A DNA stretch of 64,000 bases from Clostridium sp. (GCA_018362895.1 JAHALR010000003.1:62001-126000), one strand, 5' to 3'. Counted from the first letter of the stretch, positions 8,458 through 17,139 are shown. The notes: generated from the letters alone by a model not told the origin. Numbers and translations: made by a program.

Positions 8458-10311
8458 TTATCTGCTTAAAAGTACCATAAGAACAGAAATGTCAGCAGGT
8501 TTTACACCGCCTATTCTTGATGCCTGTCCAAGCGTAGCAGGTCTGATTTTTGCGAGTTTTTCTCTTGTTTCAGTTGAAATATGAGTCATTTCGTCATAGT
8601 TTAAATTTTCGGGAATTTTTATTTTTTCAAGCCTGTCCATTGTTTCAATCTGTTGGTTCTGGCGTTTTATGTATCCGTCATATTTAATTTTAATTTCTGC
8701 TTCTTCATAAATTTCAGAGGGCAGGTTCAGCTCATTTGTTTCTTTGTGAATTTCTTTCAAAACTTTATAATCAATTGAAGGACGTTTAATCAAATCCGCA
8801 AGTTTCATTCCTTTATCTATGTGTTCGTTGTATTTTGAAAGAATATTATTAACTTCTTCTGTTGCTGAGATTTTTTCTTGTTGAAGTCTTTTTATTTCAT
8901 GTGTGATTTTTTCTTGCTTTTCAAGGAATCTGATGTATCTTTCATCTGAAATCAGACCAATTTTATGTCCGATTTTTGTAAGTCTTTCATCAGCATTGTC
9001 CTGACGAAGAAGAAGTCTGTATTCGGAACGGGAAGTAAGCATTCTGTAAGGCTCTTGAATGTCTTTTGTGACAAGATCGTCAATAAGTGTGCCTATGTAT
9101 GAATTGCTTCTTGAGAGTTCCAACATATCGTTTTGGTTCAGATAATTAAAAGCATTTATGCCTGCTACAAGACCTTGCGCTGCTGCTTCTTCATAACCGC
9201 TGGTTCCGTTTATTTGACCTGCGCAGAAAAGTCCTTTAATTTTTTTTGTCATCAATGAGTGTGTAAGCTGCAATGCAGGAACAGCATCATATTCAACAGC
9301 GTAAGCAGGTTTTATTATATGAACATTTTCAAGACCAGGAAGTGATTTCAGCATTTTTACCTGAACATCGGCAGGAAGGCTTGTTGAGAATCCCTGTACA
9401 TAAACTTCGTAGGTGTCTTTTCCTTCCGGTTCTATAAATATATGGTGAGAAGGATTATGAACGAATCTGATAACCTTATCCTCAATTGAAGGACAATATC
9501 TCGGACCTATACCATGGATGAGTCCCGCATATAGGGGAGATTTGTCAAGATTGGCTTTGATAATTTCATGTGTTTTTTCTGTTGTTCTGGTTAAATAACA
9601 CGGATATTGTTTTCTGATAGGTCTGTCAGGTTCAAAAGAGAAGAAATGAAGCTCTTCATCACCGGGTTGGACTGTCATTTTTGAATAGTCTATGGTTCTG
9701 GCATCAACTCTAGCAGGTGTGCCTGTTTTTAGCCTTTTTAAGCTTAAGCCGTTTTTCAATAACGATTCTGAAAGACCTGTTGCAGCTCTTTCTCCCATCC
9801 TGCCTGCATTTACGTATTGAAGTCCTACATAACATTTTCCTTCGAGAGATGTGCCTGTTGTCAAAATTACTGTTGGTGCGAGATATTCGATTCCAAATTC
9901 ATCGCGTACACCTTTTACTTCATCATTCTCAACAATCAGCTCGGTTGCCATAGTCTGCTTTAAAGAAATGTTACGATTACACTCGATTAAATTTCTCATA
10001 AATGACATATATTCTTTTTTGTCAGACTGTGCACGCAAAGCCCTGACAGCAGGACCTTTTGAGGAGTTAAGCATTTTCATTTGAATATATGTCGCATCTG
10101 TTACAATTCCCATTACACCGCCCAGAGCATCTATTTCTCTGACCAGACAGGATTTTGCTGGTCCTCCGATTGCGGGATTGCAGGGCATGAGAGCTATGTG
10201 TTCCAGGTTAAGTGTTATGAGCAGAGTTTTTAAGCCTAATTTCGCAGCTGAAATCGCTGCCTCACAACCGGCATGACCTGATCCGACAACTATTAAATCA
10301 TAAGTGAACAT
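8458..10311 (-). CDS. mnmG: tRNA uridine 5-carboxymethylaminomethyl modification enzyme MnmG
   Basis: 617 residues, family-typical length. MnmG works with MnmE to modify U34 in the wobble position of several tRNAs, using FAD and a methylene-folate. Seen: N-terminal dinucleotide fold GSGHAGCEAA, the signature PCNPAIGGPAKSCLVREID (usual form GKGHLVREIDALGG, so the GH is replaced by SC), GTFL-like GTSLEGKCYVG, and the C-terminal helical domain ending near the strand switch. Start chosen at MFTYDLIVVG; six upstream codons in frame lack support. mnmE and rsmG are not nearby. Confidence 0.95.
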   Translation of the reverse strand: MFTYDLIVVGSGHAGCEAAISAAKLGLKTLLITLNLEHIALMPCNPAIGGPAKSCLVREIDALGGVMGIVTDATYIQMKMLNSSKGPAVRALRAQSDKKEYMSFMRNLIECNRNISLKQTMATELIVENDEVKGVRDEFGIEYLAPTVILTTGTSLEGKCYVGLQYVNAGRMGERAATGLSESLLKNGLSLKRLKTGTPARVDARTIDYSKMTVQPGDEELHFFSFEPDRPIRKQYPCYLTRTTEKTHEIIKANLDKSPLYAGLIHGIGPRYCPSIEDKVIRFVHNPSHHIFIEPEGKDTYEVYVQGFSTSLPADVQVKMLKSLPGLENVHIIKPAYAVEYDAVPALQLTHSLMTKKIKGLFCAGQINGTSGYEEAAAQGLVAGINAFNYLNQNDMLELSRSNSYIGTLIDDLVTKDIQEPYRMLTSRSEYRLLLRQDNADERLTKIGHKIGLISDERYIRFLEKQEKITHEIKRLQQEKISATEEVNNILSKYNEHIDKGMKLADLIKRPSIDYKVLKEIHKETNELNLPSEIYEEAEIKIKYDGYIKRQNQQIETMDRLEKIKIPENLNYDEMTHISTETREKLAKIRPATLGQASRIGGVKPADISVLMVLLSR

Positions 10312-10481
10312 ATTTATATTATAAAACAAAATAATTAATGATGTTTATACACTTTATTTTTTGGGAATTCCATTAAATGTAGGTATTGCAATTTTATGTG
10401 TAATGATTTATAGTGTTCAATATAAATTTGTTTTATAATGAATAAAAACAGAAAAATAAATAAGAAAAGAAAGAGGATCTT

Positions 10482-11027
10482 ATGAACAAAAAATCTGGTT
10501 TTACTTTAGCGGAAGTTTTAGTTACATTGATGATTATCGGTGTAATTGCTGCTATGACAATTCCGTCATTGATGCAAAGCACATCTCAACAAGAGTATAA
10601 AGCTGCATTCAAAAAAGGTATTTCAATGCTTAACCAAGCAATCACTTTGAACTATGCATTAGATGGTAGAGATGCTACTGACTTTACAAGTACAAACTTC
10701 TTCCACTTAATGACACAAAGATTGAACGTTATGTCATCAAAAGTTAAAACACAATATGACGTTTATACAGCTGATGGTATGTACTTCTCTCCTCAATCAG
10801 GAGCTCACGCTGGTTTGACACCTGCTGCTTGTGCTATTGAAGCTGCTAACCCGGGTGGTCCTTCTAACGTTTGTGCTGTTGTACAAGTTGATGTTAACGG
10901 TATGAAAGGTCCTAACAAACCTTCTGACTCTACAACAAGAGTTTATGATATCTTTACAGTAGCTGTATATCCGCAAAAAGCTTTGCCGGCTACATACACT
11001 CAATCACAAATTCTTTACAGAAAATAG
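10482..11027 (+). CDS. Type IV pilin-like / pseudopilin protein
   Basis: 181 residues. The N-terminus is a class III signal: short basic leader MNKKSG, cleavage expected between Gly and Phe, then FTLAEVLVTLMIIGVIAAM with Glu at +5 and a long hydrophobic helix. After cleavage and methylation by a prepilin peptidase (not in this window) it would assemble in a pilus or type II-like filament. The rest is soluble, with only two cysteines in the C-terminal half (ACAIEAA, NVCAVVQ). The gene is monocistronic: AGAGGA site before the ATG and a very strong terminator behind. Its codons prefer AAC, TTC and CAC, unlike the neighbours, which suggests high expression. Confidence 0.88.
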   Translation: MNKKSGFTLAEVLVTLMIIGVIAAMTIPSLMQSTSQQEYKAAFKKGISMLNQAITLNYALDGRDATDFTSTNFFHLMTQRLNVMSSKVKTQYDVYTADGMYFSPQSGAHAGLTPAACAIEAANPGGPSNVCAVVQVDVNGMKGPNKPSDSTTRVYDIFTVAVYPQKALPATYTQSQILYRK

Positions 11028-11051
11028 TTTGATTGTGTAGTATAGATTTAA

Positions 11052-11086
11052 AAAAGAGCTCAAGTTTCTTGAGCTCTTTTTTTGTA
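11052..11086 (+). terminator. Strong Rho-independent terminator of the pilin gene
   Basis: A 13-bp perfect stem (11052-11064 with 11068-11080), a TTT loop and a run of T on the 3' side. The 5' arm is A-rich, so it could also stop a minus-strand transcript from the 6S RNA side. Confidence 0.92.
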
Positions 11087-11092
11087 TGTAAT

Positions 11093-11265
11093 AAAAAACC
11101 CTATACAAGTACGATTTTGTTACCTGCGAGTCTCGCAGGTGGGTGAGTGCCTGAACAAATCCGTTTCCTACTGGCATAGAATCTATGGTAGGTATACTTC
11201 AATGTTTTAGAGTCGCCTCTCCCGATAGTAAATAATGTAGGAACAAAATTAATACCTGTATAGAG
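11093..11265 (-). ncRNA. ssrS: 6S RNA candidate
   Basis: A roughly 170-nt structured RNA on the minus strand. A long closing stem pairs 11242-11263 with 11102-11123 (20 of 22 positions pair, counting G-U). Inside it lies an asymmetric bubble whose 3' side carries a GC-rich hairpin (11122-11140, ACCUGCGAG/UCGCAGGU), preceded by CACUCACCC and followed by AACA. That arrangement resembles the 3' central-bubble hairpin of 6S RNA (E. coli: UUCACC, hairpin, GUUACA). A further stem GGG-GAG/CUC-CCC and an apical hairpin CCUAC-CAUAG/CUAUG-GUAGG follow. The 3' end runs straight into six U. Size and fold fit 6S RNA, which binds the housekeeping RNA polymerase holoenzyme. A different structured RNA remains possible. 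Confidence 0.7.
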
Positions 11266-11272
11266 TATTAAT

Positions 11273-11301
11273 ATTCTATACTTTTTTGTTATAATAAACA
11301 A
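11273..11301 (-). promoter_or_regulatory. Promoter of the 6S RNA candidate
   Basis: On the minus strand: TTGTTT (11301-11296), a 17-base spacer, TAGAAT (11278-11273). A start 7-8 bases downstream coincides with the first base of the closing stem, which supports both promoter and RNA strand. Confidence 0.6.
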
Positions 11302-11335
11302 GGGTTATGTTTAATATATTTAAAAAGGAATGGTA

Positions 11336-11521
11336 ATGGATAAAATTACAATCAGATCAGACAGAAAAGATGATTATACTTTCACATACAGAGGTGAAGA
11401 TGTTGTTTTGAAAGCCGGCTCTATTTTGAGTATTGCAAACGGTCTCAATGATGTAGTTTTGCCGACTACTGCTATGAAAATTATGAACAATTTGATTGTA
11501 ATTAAAGATGATGTGAAATAG
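11336..11521 (+). CDS. Small hypothetical protein
   Basis: 61 residues starting MDKITIRSDR. An AAAAGGA site ends 6 bases before ATG 11336; the in-frame ATG at 11330 is too close to it. The predicted secondary structure is mainly beta (YTFTYRGEDVVLKAGS), with no signal peptide or membrane helix. Family not recognised. It stands alone between the 6S RNA candidate, transcribed the other way, and the convergent EF-hand gene. Confidence 0.6.
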   Translation: MDKITIRSDRKDDYTFTYRGEDVVLKAGSILSIANGLNDVVLPTTAMKIMNNLIVIKDDVK

Positions 11522-11550
11522 AAAACCTTTTTATTTCTAAAAAGGCTTTC
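11521..11550. terminator. Probable bidirectional terminator
   Basis: Hairpin CCTTTTTA/TAAAAAGG (11526-11533 with 11538-11545) flanked by GAAAA and CTTTC, between two convergent genes. The T-run is short, so strength is uncertain. Confidence 0.5.
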
Positions 11551-11567
11551 TATAATAACGCTCATTT

Positions 11568-12122
11568 TTATGAATTGCTATCCTGCGGATAAAGTCTGTC
11601 AATCAAACTGGATGGCTCTGAATCTCCGTCTTCGCTTCCATAAAACACACTCATTGAACTGGGTTTAAAGGACTTGTATTCTGTTTTGAGCTTTTCTTCA
11701 TCAGCTTTCAGATTGAAGGCTTGAATTTCTTCATTTGTGACCCTGCCGTCTTTGTTTGTATCAATCTGGTTGAAATAGGTCAAGACATTGTTTAACATTT
11801 CACTTGAACCCATGCTGCTTGAGCATAATTGACAGAGTTCCTGATAAGTTAAACCATTTTGTGAAAGCTTTGTTGTGAGGTTATTCATATCTTCAGAGCT
11901 GATTTTCCCGTCTCCGTCTTTGTCAATCGCTGCAAAATTTGATGATAAAAATTGTGCAAAAGATGTGTTGCCTCCAAGTTGCTGCAAGACACTGCTTGAG
12001 GGATTTGTTATATCCTCGATTGATAAACCACCGTTTTTATTATTTTGTGATAAAACAGAATAGGTGTTTTGTAAACCGTAAAGTGCTTGTGAAAAAAGTG
12101 CCTGTCCATTTAATATTGCCAT
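11568..12122 (-). CDS. EF-hand calcium-binding protein
   Basis: 184 residues with two canonical EF-hand loops: DKDGDGKISSED (Asp at positions 1, 3, 5; Asp in place of the usual Glu at 12) and DTNKDGRVTNEE (complete, Glu at 12). A degenerate third loop may lie near residue 28 (NNKNGGLSIED). There is no signal peptide, so it is probably cytoplasmic, though the first 25 residues are mildly hydrophobic. It would bind Ca2+; target unknown. A clear AAGGGA site precedes the ATG. Single gene, convergent with the small orphan. Confidence 0.85.
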   Translation of the reverse strand: MAILNGQALFSQALYGLQNTYSVLSQNNKNGGLSIEDITNPSSSVLQQLGGNTSFAQFLSSNFAAIDKDGDGKISSEDMNNLTTKLSQNGLTYQELCQLCSSSMGSSEMLNNVLTYFNQIDTNKDGRVTNEEIQAFNLKADEEKLKTEYKSFKPSSMSVFYGSEDGDSEPSSLIDRLYPQDSNS

Positions 12123-12227
12123 TTTTGGGTCCCTTCTTGAATTGGTTTTTACAATTGTGCATGTACAGTTTAAGGTTTTTTTTTTGAAAGTAAACCCTTT
12201 AATTAAAGTATTTCTGTTTTTTTGTTA

Positions 12228-13637
12228 TTAACTGTTGCTTTTTTCTTTAATCATCTTAGTGATAATAACTGAAAGGAACAAAACAATTGCGCCTATCAAG
12301 AAGGAATATTCCCAATGGTAGTTTAAACCTTGAGGAGTTTGCATTGAACATTTTGAGATAAACCATGCTATTACTGTACAAACTAAAACTTGCGGTCCCG
12401 CGATGAATATATTAAAAATACCCATAACAGCACCTTCAGAGCCTTTTTTTATGTATTCCGAAAGCATTGCAAATGGAAGGGCTAAAATGCTTGCCCAGCC
12501 TACTCCTGCGATTCCCATAAGAAACATTATTGCCTTTGAGTTAGAAGTCAATGTCATCAAAAGATAAGCAGCTGCCATAATTAAAAGAGAAATGATGTGT
12601 ATTTTTTTGTTTCCGAATTTCGTAGAAAGTATTCCGATAGGAATTGAAACAATGAAACAAACAAGATTTAAAACAGCGAAACATATTGATGAAAAGTTTG
12701 TTGCATCAGCCGTTGCCTGTGCATATTGGGATTTTATTAGTTCGTTTGCACTTGTTAAATCAGGCACATTATAAACGGTATGTATTGCAAATTGGGTGAA
12801 GAAAATGAACATACACATTACACCAATCCATGTAAAAAATTGCATCAAGCATATTTTGTAAACTTCAGGTGATGATTGCAGAAATGTTTTAAAATCTTCC
12901 CAAAAACCTGTTTTTTCTGTTATTTCTTCCTTTCTATCAATTTTTGCTGCCGGTTTTTCATTAAAAGTTATACAAGTCCAAGTCATACCGAGAAAAAAAG
13001 CCAGGGCTGCCATAATAAATTGTGCTTCGATAGACATTTGATAATTAAAAGCCCATTTTAAAAACGGAGCTGTGCCGGCTGCAATAACAGAACCAAGACC
13101 GATTGCAAAACTAAGATAAGAATTTGCAATTGAATGTTGTTCAGGAACAATATTATCGGGAATCAATGCTCTGTATGGCCCTTGTGCTGCATTCACGCAA
13201 GCATCTATTATCCATATCATTATAGCTGCAACTATAAGTCCGCCGAATACAGAAAGAGGAAGATGAAGTTTGTTTGCCAAAATTTGTGCAATATTAGCTG
13301 AGTTTGGGAAGGCCCATAAAGCTATTGCTGCAAGTATTGCACCAAGCATTAGATAGGGACGTCTTCTTCCGAATTTTGTTTGAGTATTGTCACTTAAAGC
13401 TCCGATTATAGGTTGTACAACCATGCCTGTAACAGGGCCAGCCAGCCAGATTAAACCGAATATAAATGGAGATGCACCTAATCCTTCAGTAACCGGTCCT
13501 GATAATATGATTCTCATCTGCCAGGCAAATTGAAGACCGAAAAATCCCAGACAAAAATTTAAAAGTTGTATTGTTGAAAGTTTCCTAAGACCTTTGGATG
13601 ATTCATCGATTGGTGTTCCATTTGTGTTTTCACTCAT
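12228..13637 (-). CDS. MFS transporter, GPH/sucrose-symporter-like
   Basis: 469-residue inner-membrane protein with about 12 hydrophobic segments. The loop between helices 2 and 3 reads GALSDNTQTKFGRRRPYLM, characteristic of the glycoside-pentoside-hexuronide symporter and SLC45/plant sucrose transporter branch. A further hallmark is WIIDACVNAAQGPYRALIPD. It likely takes up a sugar or glycoside with H+ or Na+; the exact substrate is not readable. Divergent from the serine dehydratase genes across 175 bp. No glycosidase is adjacent. Confidence 0.85.
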   Translation of the reverse strand: MSENTNGTPIDESSKGLRKLSTIQLLNFCLGFFGLQFAWQMRIILSGPVTEGLGASPFIFGLIWLAGPVTGMVVQPIIGALSDNTQTKFGRRRPYLMLGAILAAIALWAFPNSANIAQILANKLHLPLSVFGGLIVAAIMIWIIDACVNAAQGPYRALIPDNIVPEQHSIANSYLSFAIGLGSVIAAGTAPFLKWAFNYQMSIEAQFIMAALAFFLGMTWTCITFNEKPAAKIDRKEEITEKTGFWEDFKTFLQSSPEVYKICLMQFFTWIGVMCMFIFFTQFAIHTVYNVPDLTSANELIKSQYAQATADATNFSSICFAVLNLVCFIVSIPIGILSTKFGNKKIHIISLLIMAAAYLLMTLTSNSKAIMFLMGIAGVGWASILALPFAMLSEYIKKGSEGAVMGIFNIFIAGPQVLVCTVIAWFISKCSMQTPQGLNYHWEYSFLIGAIVLFLSVIITKMIKEKSNS

Positions 13638-13812
13638 AATTGTTCCTTTGTATTAAGTTGTAGTTATTCAATTATATTAAGAATCTTAAATAAAATCAAA
13701 AATAATAATGTTGTGAAACATATAAAATCACTTATCAAAATTGACCGGAAATATAATTGATAATAAACTTGTAAAGAAAGCAGCTAAGTTTAATTTTTTG
13801 AAAGTTAATATA

Positions 13813-14490
13813 ATGGAAAAAACAAAAACTTTGTTTGATGTTATAGGTCCTGTGATTATAGGTCCATCGAGTTCACATACCGCGGGAGCAGTCAGAATAG
13901 GGCTTCTTGCAGGAAAAATTTTTGGTGAGTGTCCTGTATCAGTAAAATTTAGATTATATAATTCATTTGCAAAAACCGGCAGAGGACACGGAACTGATAA
14001 AGGGCTTCTTGGTGGTGTGCTAGGTTTGGATGTAGACAATAGCGATATAAAGAGTGCATTTGAGCTGGCAAAAAAACTTAAAGTTAAATATGAATTTGAG
14101 TATCTTGAAGACTATAATCGTCATCCAAATTCTGTGGATATAATACTTAAAGGCCAAACAATTCCTATGATGGAAGTTTCAGGGGTTTCGTTAGGTGCAG
14201 GTGAAGTTAAAATAACCAGAATCAACGGATATAAGTTTAATATTGATGGTGACTATAATACACTGATTCTTATTTATAAAGATAAACCGGGAATGGTATA
14301 TCGTGTTACTGCTCTTTTACAGGGTCAGAATTTAAATATAGCTTCAATGCACTGTGATAGAAATGCAAAAGGCGGTGAAGCCTCAATGGGGTTGTGTTTG
14401 GATGCACCGGTTTCTGATTATGTTATTCAGGAACTTGATAAGATTGATGAAGTCTATTTGATTAGGAATTTGAAGGTGCTTAAAAAATGA
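13813..14490 (+). CDS. sdaAB: L-serine dehydratase, beta subunit
   Basis: 225 residues. The two-subunit Fe-S L-serine dehydratase deaminates serine to pyruvate and ammonia. This subunit shows GPSSSHTAGAVRIG near the N-terminus (serine-binding/core domain), YNRHPNS, and a C-terminal ACT regulatory domain (about 150-225, IYKDKPGMVYRVTALL). I start at MEKTKTLFDVIGP; 24 upstream in-frame codons are not family-like. The stop codon overlaps the start of the alpha subunit (ATGA). Confidence 0.93.
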   Translation: MEKTKTLFDVIGPVIIGPSSSHTAGAVRIGLLAGKIFGECPVSVKFRLYNSFAKTGRGHGTDKGLLGGVLGLDVDNSDIKSAFELAKKLKVKYEFEYLEDYNRHPNSVDIILKGQTIPMMEVSGVSLGAGEVKITRINGYKFNIDGDYNTLILIYKDKPGMVYRVTALLQGQNLNIASMHCDRNAKGGEASMGLCLDAPVSDYVIQELDKIDEVYLIRNLKVLKK

Positions 14491-15377
14491 TTAAATTTGG
14501 AAATTTTGAAGAGGTTTTTCAAGAAGCTCAGTCAAGAAATAAAAAATTATATGAAATATGTCAACTTATAGAAGAACAAAATACAGAAATTCCTGTTGAG
14601 GAAATTCGCAAGAAGGTGAAATGTAATCTGGATGCAATGGAGGAAGCAATTAGAGAAGGTTTGAAATCCAATGAAAAATCCATGAGCGGAATGTGCGGAG
14701 ATGATTGTGCAAAACTGGTAGAAATGTACAAGCACGGCTCGAAATTGTTCTCAAAAACCTATCAAAAAGTTCTTTTATATTCACTTGCCACTGTTGAACA
14801 AAATTTGAGAATGGGTAAAATTGTTGCTTGTCCAACAGCTGGGTCATGCGGAATTGTTCCCGGAGTTATTATTGCTATCGCAGAATCTTTAGAGGCAAGT
14901 GATGAAGTAAAAATAAATGCTCTTATTACGGCAGGACTTATTGGAGAACTTGTTTCGAACAAAATTGCGCTTGCCGGTGCAGTTGCCGGCTGTCAGAGTG
15001 AATGTGGTGTTGCGGCAGCAATGGCAGCGGCTGCGCTTGTTGAAATGTATGATGGTGATAATGAACAGATTATCAATGCTGCTGCTTTGACTATGAAGAA
15101 TATTTTGGGTCTTGTTTGTGATCCGGTGGCGGGTTTGGTCGAAGTTCCCTGCGTTAAGAGGAATGCGTTTCTTGCTATATATGCTGTAACAGGTGCAGAA
15201 TTGGCTATGGCTGGCATAAAATCTGTGATTCCAATTGATGAAATTGTAGATTCCATGCAACAGATAGGTGAGATGATGTCTCCTAAGCTGAAAGAAAGTT
15301 CTGAAGCAGGACTTGCTACAACAAAAACAGGGTTGAAAATAGCCGAAGCTCTGGCAAGAAAATGGCAGGCTGAATGA
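14487..15377 (+). CDS. sdaAA: L-serine dehydratase, alpha subunit
   Basis: 296 residues, family-typical. Catalytic subunit holding the oxygen-sensitive [4Fe-4S] cluster. Candidate ligand cysteines are in ACPTAGSCGIVPG, GLVCDPVAG and EVPCVKRNA. The Gly-rich AGCQSECGVAAAMAAAALVE helix is also typical. Overlap of 4 bases with sdaAB implies coupled translation and a 1:1 complex. The Fe-S enzyme type fits an anaerobe; serine catabolism feeds pyruvate to ferredoxin-linked oxidation. Confidence 0.95.
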   Translation: MIKFGNFEEVFQEAQSRNKKLYEICQLIEEQNTEIPVEEIRKKVKCNLDAMEEAIREGLKSNEKSMSGMCGDDCAKLVEMYKHGSKLFSKTYQKVLLYSLATVEQNLRMGKIVACPTAGSCGIVPGVIIAIAESLEASDEVKINALITAGLIGELVSNKIALAGAVAGCQSECGVAAAMAAAALVEMYDGDNEQIINAAALTMKNILGLVCDPVAGLVEVPCVKRNAFLAIYAVTGAELAMAGIKSVIPIDEIVDSMQQIGEMMSPKLKESSEAGLATTKTGLKIAEALARKWQAE

Positions 15378-16123
15378 AGAATTATGAAATAACCGGATTT
15401 GTTTCACTTGGTGTTATTGCATTTTTGTTTGCATTATTTTTAAATTCGTGGAGTGAAGATATTATTTTTTATCTAACCAACAGAAATCCTTCTGCGAGCG
15501 AGATTACTTCACAAAAAATTGACTTGCAAAAAGAACCTGTGCAAAAAGATTTGCCTGAGTTTCAAAAAATGAGAAAATATTATACTCATCAAAAAACCTT
15601 TTTCATAGAGCCAAAAGCTGAGTATGAAATATCCGGCAGAATCCTAAGTACAAATATGAAGCTTGGAATGTGGGGATTATCCAGAACTGATTTTGATTAT
15701 GTAGCTTTGATTGATGTGGTTTTGGGCTGGCAGGATATTGCAAATATAGAATTGTATGAAAATAATGTAAAAGGACTTCACCAGGCAAAAAGTCCGAACG
15801 GTGGCAGGTATTATCGTTTTTATGTACCCGGAAATTCAATCTGGAGTGTTGATTATGTTTCATCACATACCTCACATAATCATATTGTTCCTGCTTCTAA
15901 TAATATAATGGCTGTTTTATGGCAATTAAAAAAATATGATGTTGTAAAACTTAAAGGTTATCTTGTGGATATCTATAAAGACGGAAATACAGTTGCTTGG
16001 ACAAGTTTATCCAGATATGATACAGACCAGACCTCAAGAGGATATCAAAATGGTAAGTTTGGTGGAAGCTGTGAAGTTATGTATGTTACAAGTATTCAAG
16101 TAGAGGAGAAAATTTATCGTTAA
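15374..16123 (+). CDS. Membrane-anchored hypothetical protein
   Basis: 249 residues with a single N-terminal hydrophobic helix (about 8-24, VSLGVIAFLFALFLNSW), so probably anchored with the bulk outside the cytoplasm. The body is beta-rich; I recognise no domain. Late segment VVKLKGYLVDIYKDGN resembles an OB-type strand pair, a weak impression. Its ATG overlaps the sdaAA stop (ATGA), so it is translated from the serine dehydratase message although no metabolic link is evident. It converges on the next gene with a 7-base gap and no clear terminator. Confidence 0.7.
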   Translation: MKNYEITGFVSLGVIAFLFALFLNSWSEDIIFYLTNRNPSASEITSQKIDLQKEPVQKDLPEFQKMRKYYTHQKTFFIEPKAEYEISGRILSTNMKLGMWGLSRTDFDYVALIDVVLGWQDIANIELYENNVKGLHQAKSPNGGRYYRFYVPGNSIWSVDYVSSHTSHNHIVPASNNIMAVLWQLKKYDVVKLKGYLVDIYKDGNTVAWTSLSRYDTDQTSRGYQNGKFGGSCEVMYVTSIQVEEKIYR

Positions 16124-16130
16124 TTAAAAA

Positions 16131-17039
16131 TTATGATATTATCTTTAAATTTGATAATAAAAGTTTTTTAATCTGCTTAAGAACTTTTGGCATTAGATTT
16201 TCGTTTTTGACAAATACTTCTTTCATTGTTTCTGCGTTTTTGAAACCTAATTTTTTTAAAACAATATCGAGATTGAATGATAGTTCGACTCCTCCTATTA
16301 TCAGAACATCGTTTTTTTGCATTTTTTCTGCAAAATTGCATGCCAACTGCACCTGATCTTTTTCCGGCATGAAGTACCACCCGTTTGCGAATTCAAAAAT
16401 CCTGAGGGTATTCTTATCAACAGGTGCAAGATTTCTTATATCTTTTCTTATGTCACCTGTACGTAGTTTTGTATTTCTTAACAAATCTTCTTTAAATCGA
16501 TAAGGAATGATTTTTTGATGTCGAAGCGCATTTTCACCGTAGTTTTGAAAATCCACTTTACTTGCCGTATACATTTCTGTTGGTTCGCCTTTTAAAAAGA
16601 AATTTTCACTTTCTACTTTTTCGAATTCTTTTAAAGGGTTGATATCAAATTCATAGCTCAAATCCTCGAAGTCGGCTTTTGTAAAACCTATGAGTCTTTT
16701 TTTGTTTCTTTCTATGATATCTTTGTCTATGTCTATAAGTTCAATATCTCCGAATAATCTATCCTGTGTTTGACTGTCTATTTTTTGCCTCATTGCAAAC
16801 ATTTTTGATATGTATGAAGAAAGATCCGAACATCCCCATATTTTCATCTCTGTTTTTTCTTTTGTTTTAGCTTGTTTAATTAGAAAATCTACAATATCTT
16901 GAGGCGGTGTTTCTGACTCTCTGAACAAATAGTTGCAGTTTGCTACATCAAGACCTCTTTTCCCGAGGTTGATATTGCTCCGTCTTTCGGTAGTTCCGAA
17001 ACTTGTTTTATGTGGGGTAAATGTTTGTATTTTTTTCAT
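16131..17039 (-). CDS. Divergent CheR-like methyltransferase
   Basis: 302 residues. The order of motifs resembles the SAM-dependent CheR fold: KIWGCSDLSSYI (motif I position, usually WxAGCSTGEE), IELIDIDKDII (acidic end of strand 2), GDIRKDI, then RIFEFANGWYFM (in place of the DxIFCRNVLIYF segment) and KNDVLIIGGVE. Key residues differ, so activity on chemoreceptors is uncertain. The N-terminus MKKIQTFTPHKTSFG is a polar tag that recalls other proteins in this window. Monocistronic, divergent from the HD-domain gene. Assignment is inference from motif order only. Confidence 0.5.
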   Translation of the reverse strand: MKKIQTFTPHKTSFGTTERRSNINLGKRGLDVANCNYLFRESETPPQDIVDFLIKQAKTKEKTEMKIWGCSDLSSYISKMFAMRQKIDSQTQDRLFGDIELIDIDKDIIERNKKRLIGFTKADFEDLSYEFDINPLKEFEKVESENFFLKGEPTEMYTASKVDFQNYGENALRHQKIIPYRFKEDLLRNTKLRTGDIRKDIRNLAPVDKNTLRIFEFANGWYFMPEKDQVQLACNFAEKMQKNDVLIIGGVELSFNLDIVLKKLGFKNAETMKEVFVKNENLMPKVLKQIKKLLLSNLKIIS

Positions 17040-17139
17040 AGTGATAATGTAAAATTTATAAACAAAATAATTTGCGCATTTAATAGTGTATTAATTACAA
17101 TTGTTAACATAATTAATTTTTTGATGATAATATATTGCT

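Noticed and set aside
11093..11287. 6S-like RNA read on the plus strand instead
   Set aside because: A plus-strand hairpin with T-run exists at about 11258-11287, but the promoter spacing, the U-run at the stem end and the 3'-side hairpin placement all fit the minus strand.
11101..11301. 66-codon minus-strand open frame
   Set aside because: It lies over the 6S RNA candidate, has no ribosome-binding site and the structure explains the conservation better.
14889..15407. 172-codon minus-strand frame over sdaAA
   Set aside because: Antisense shadow of a clear enzyme gene, no start signal.
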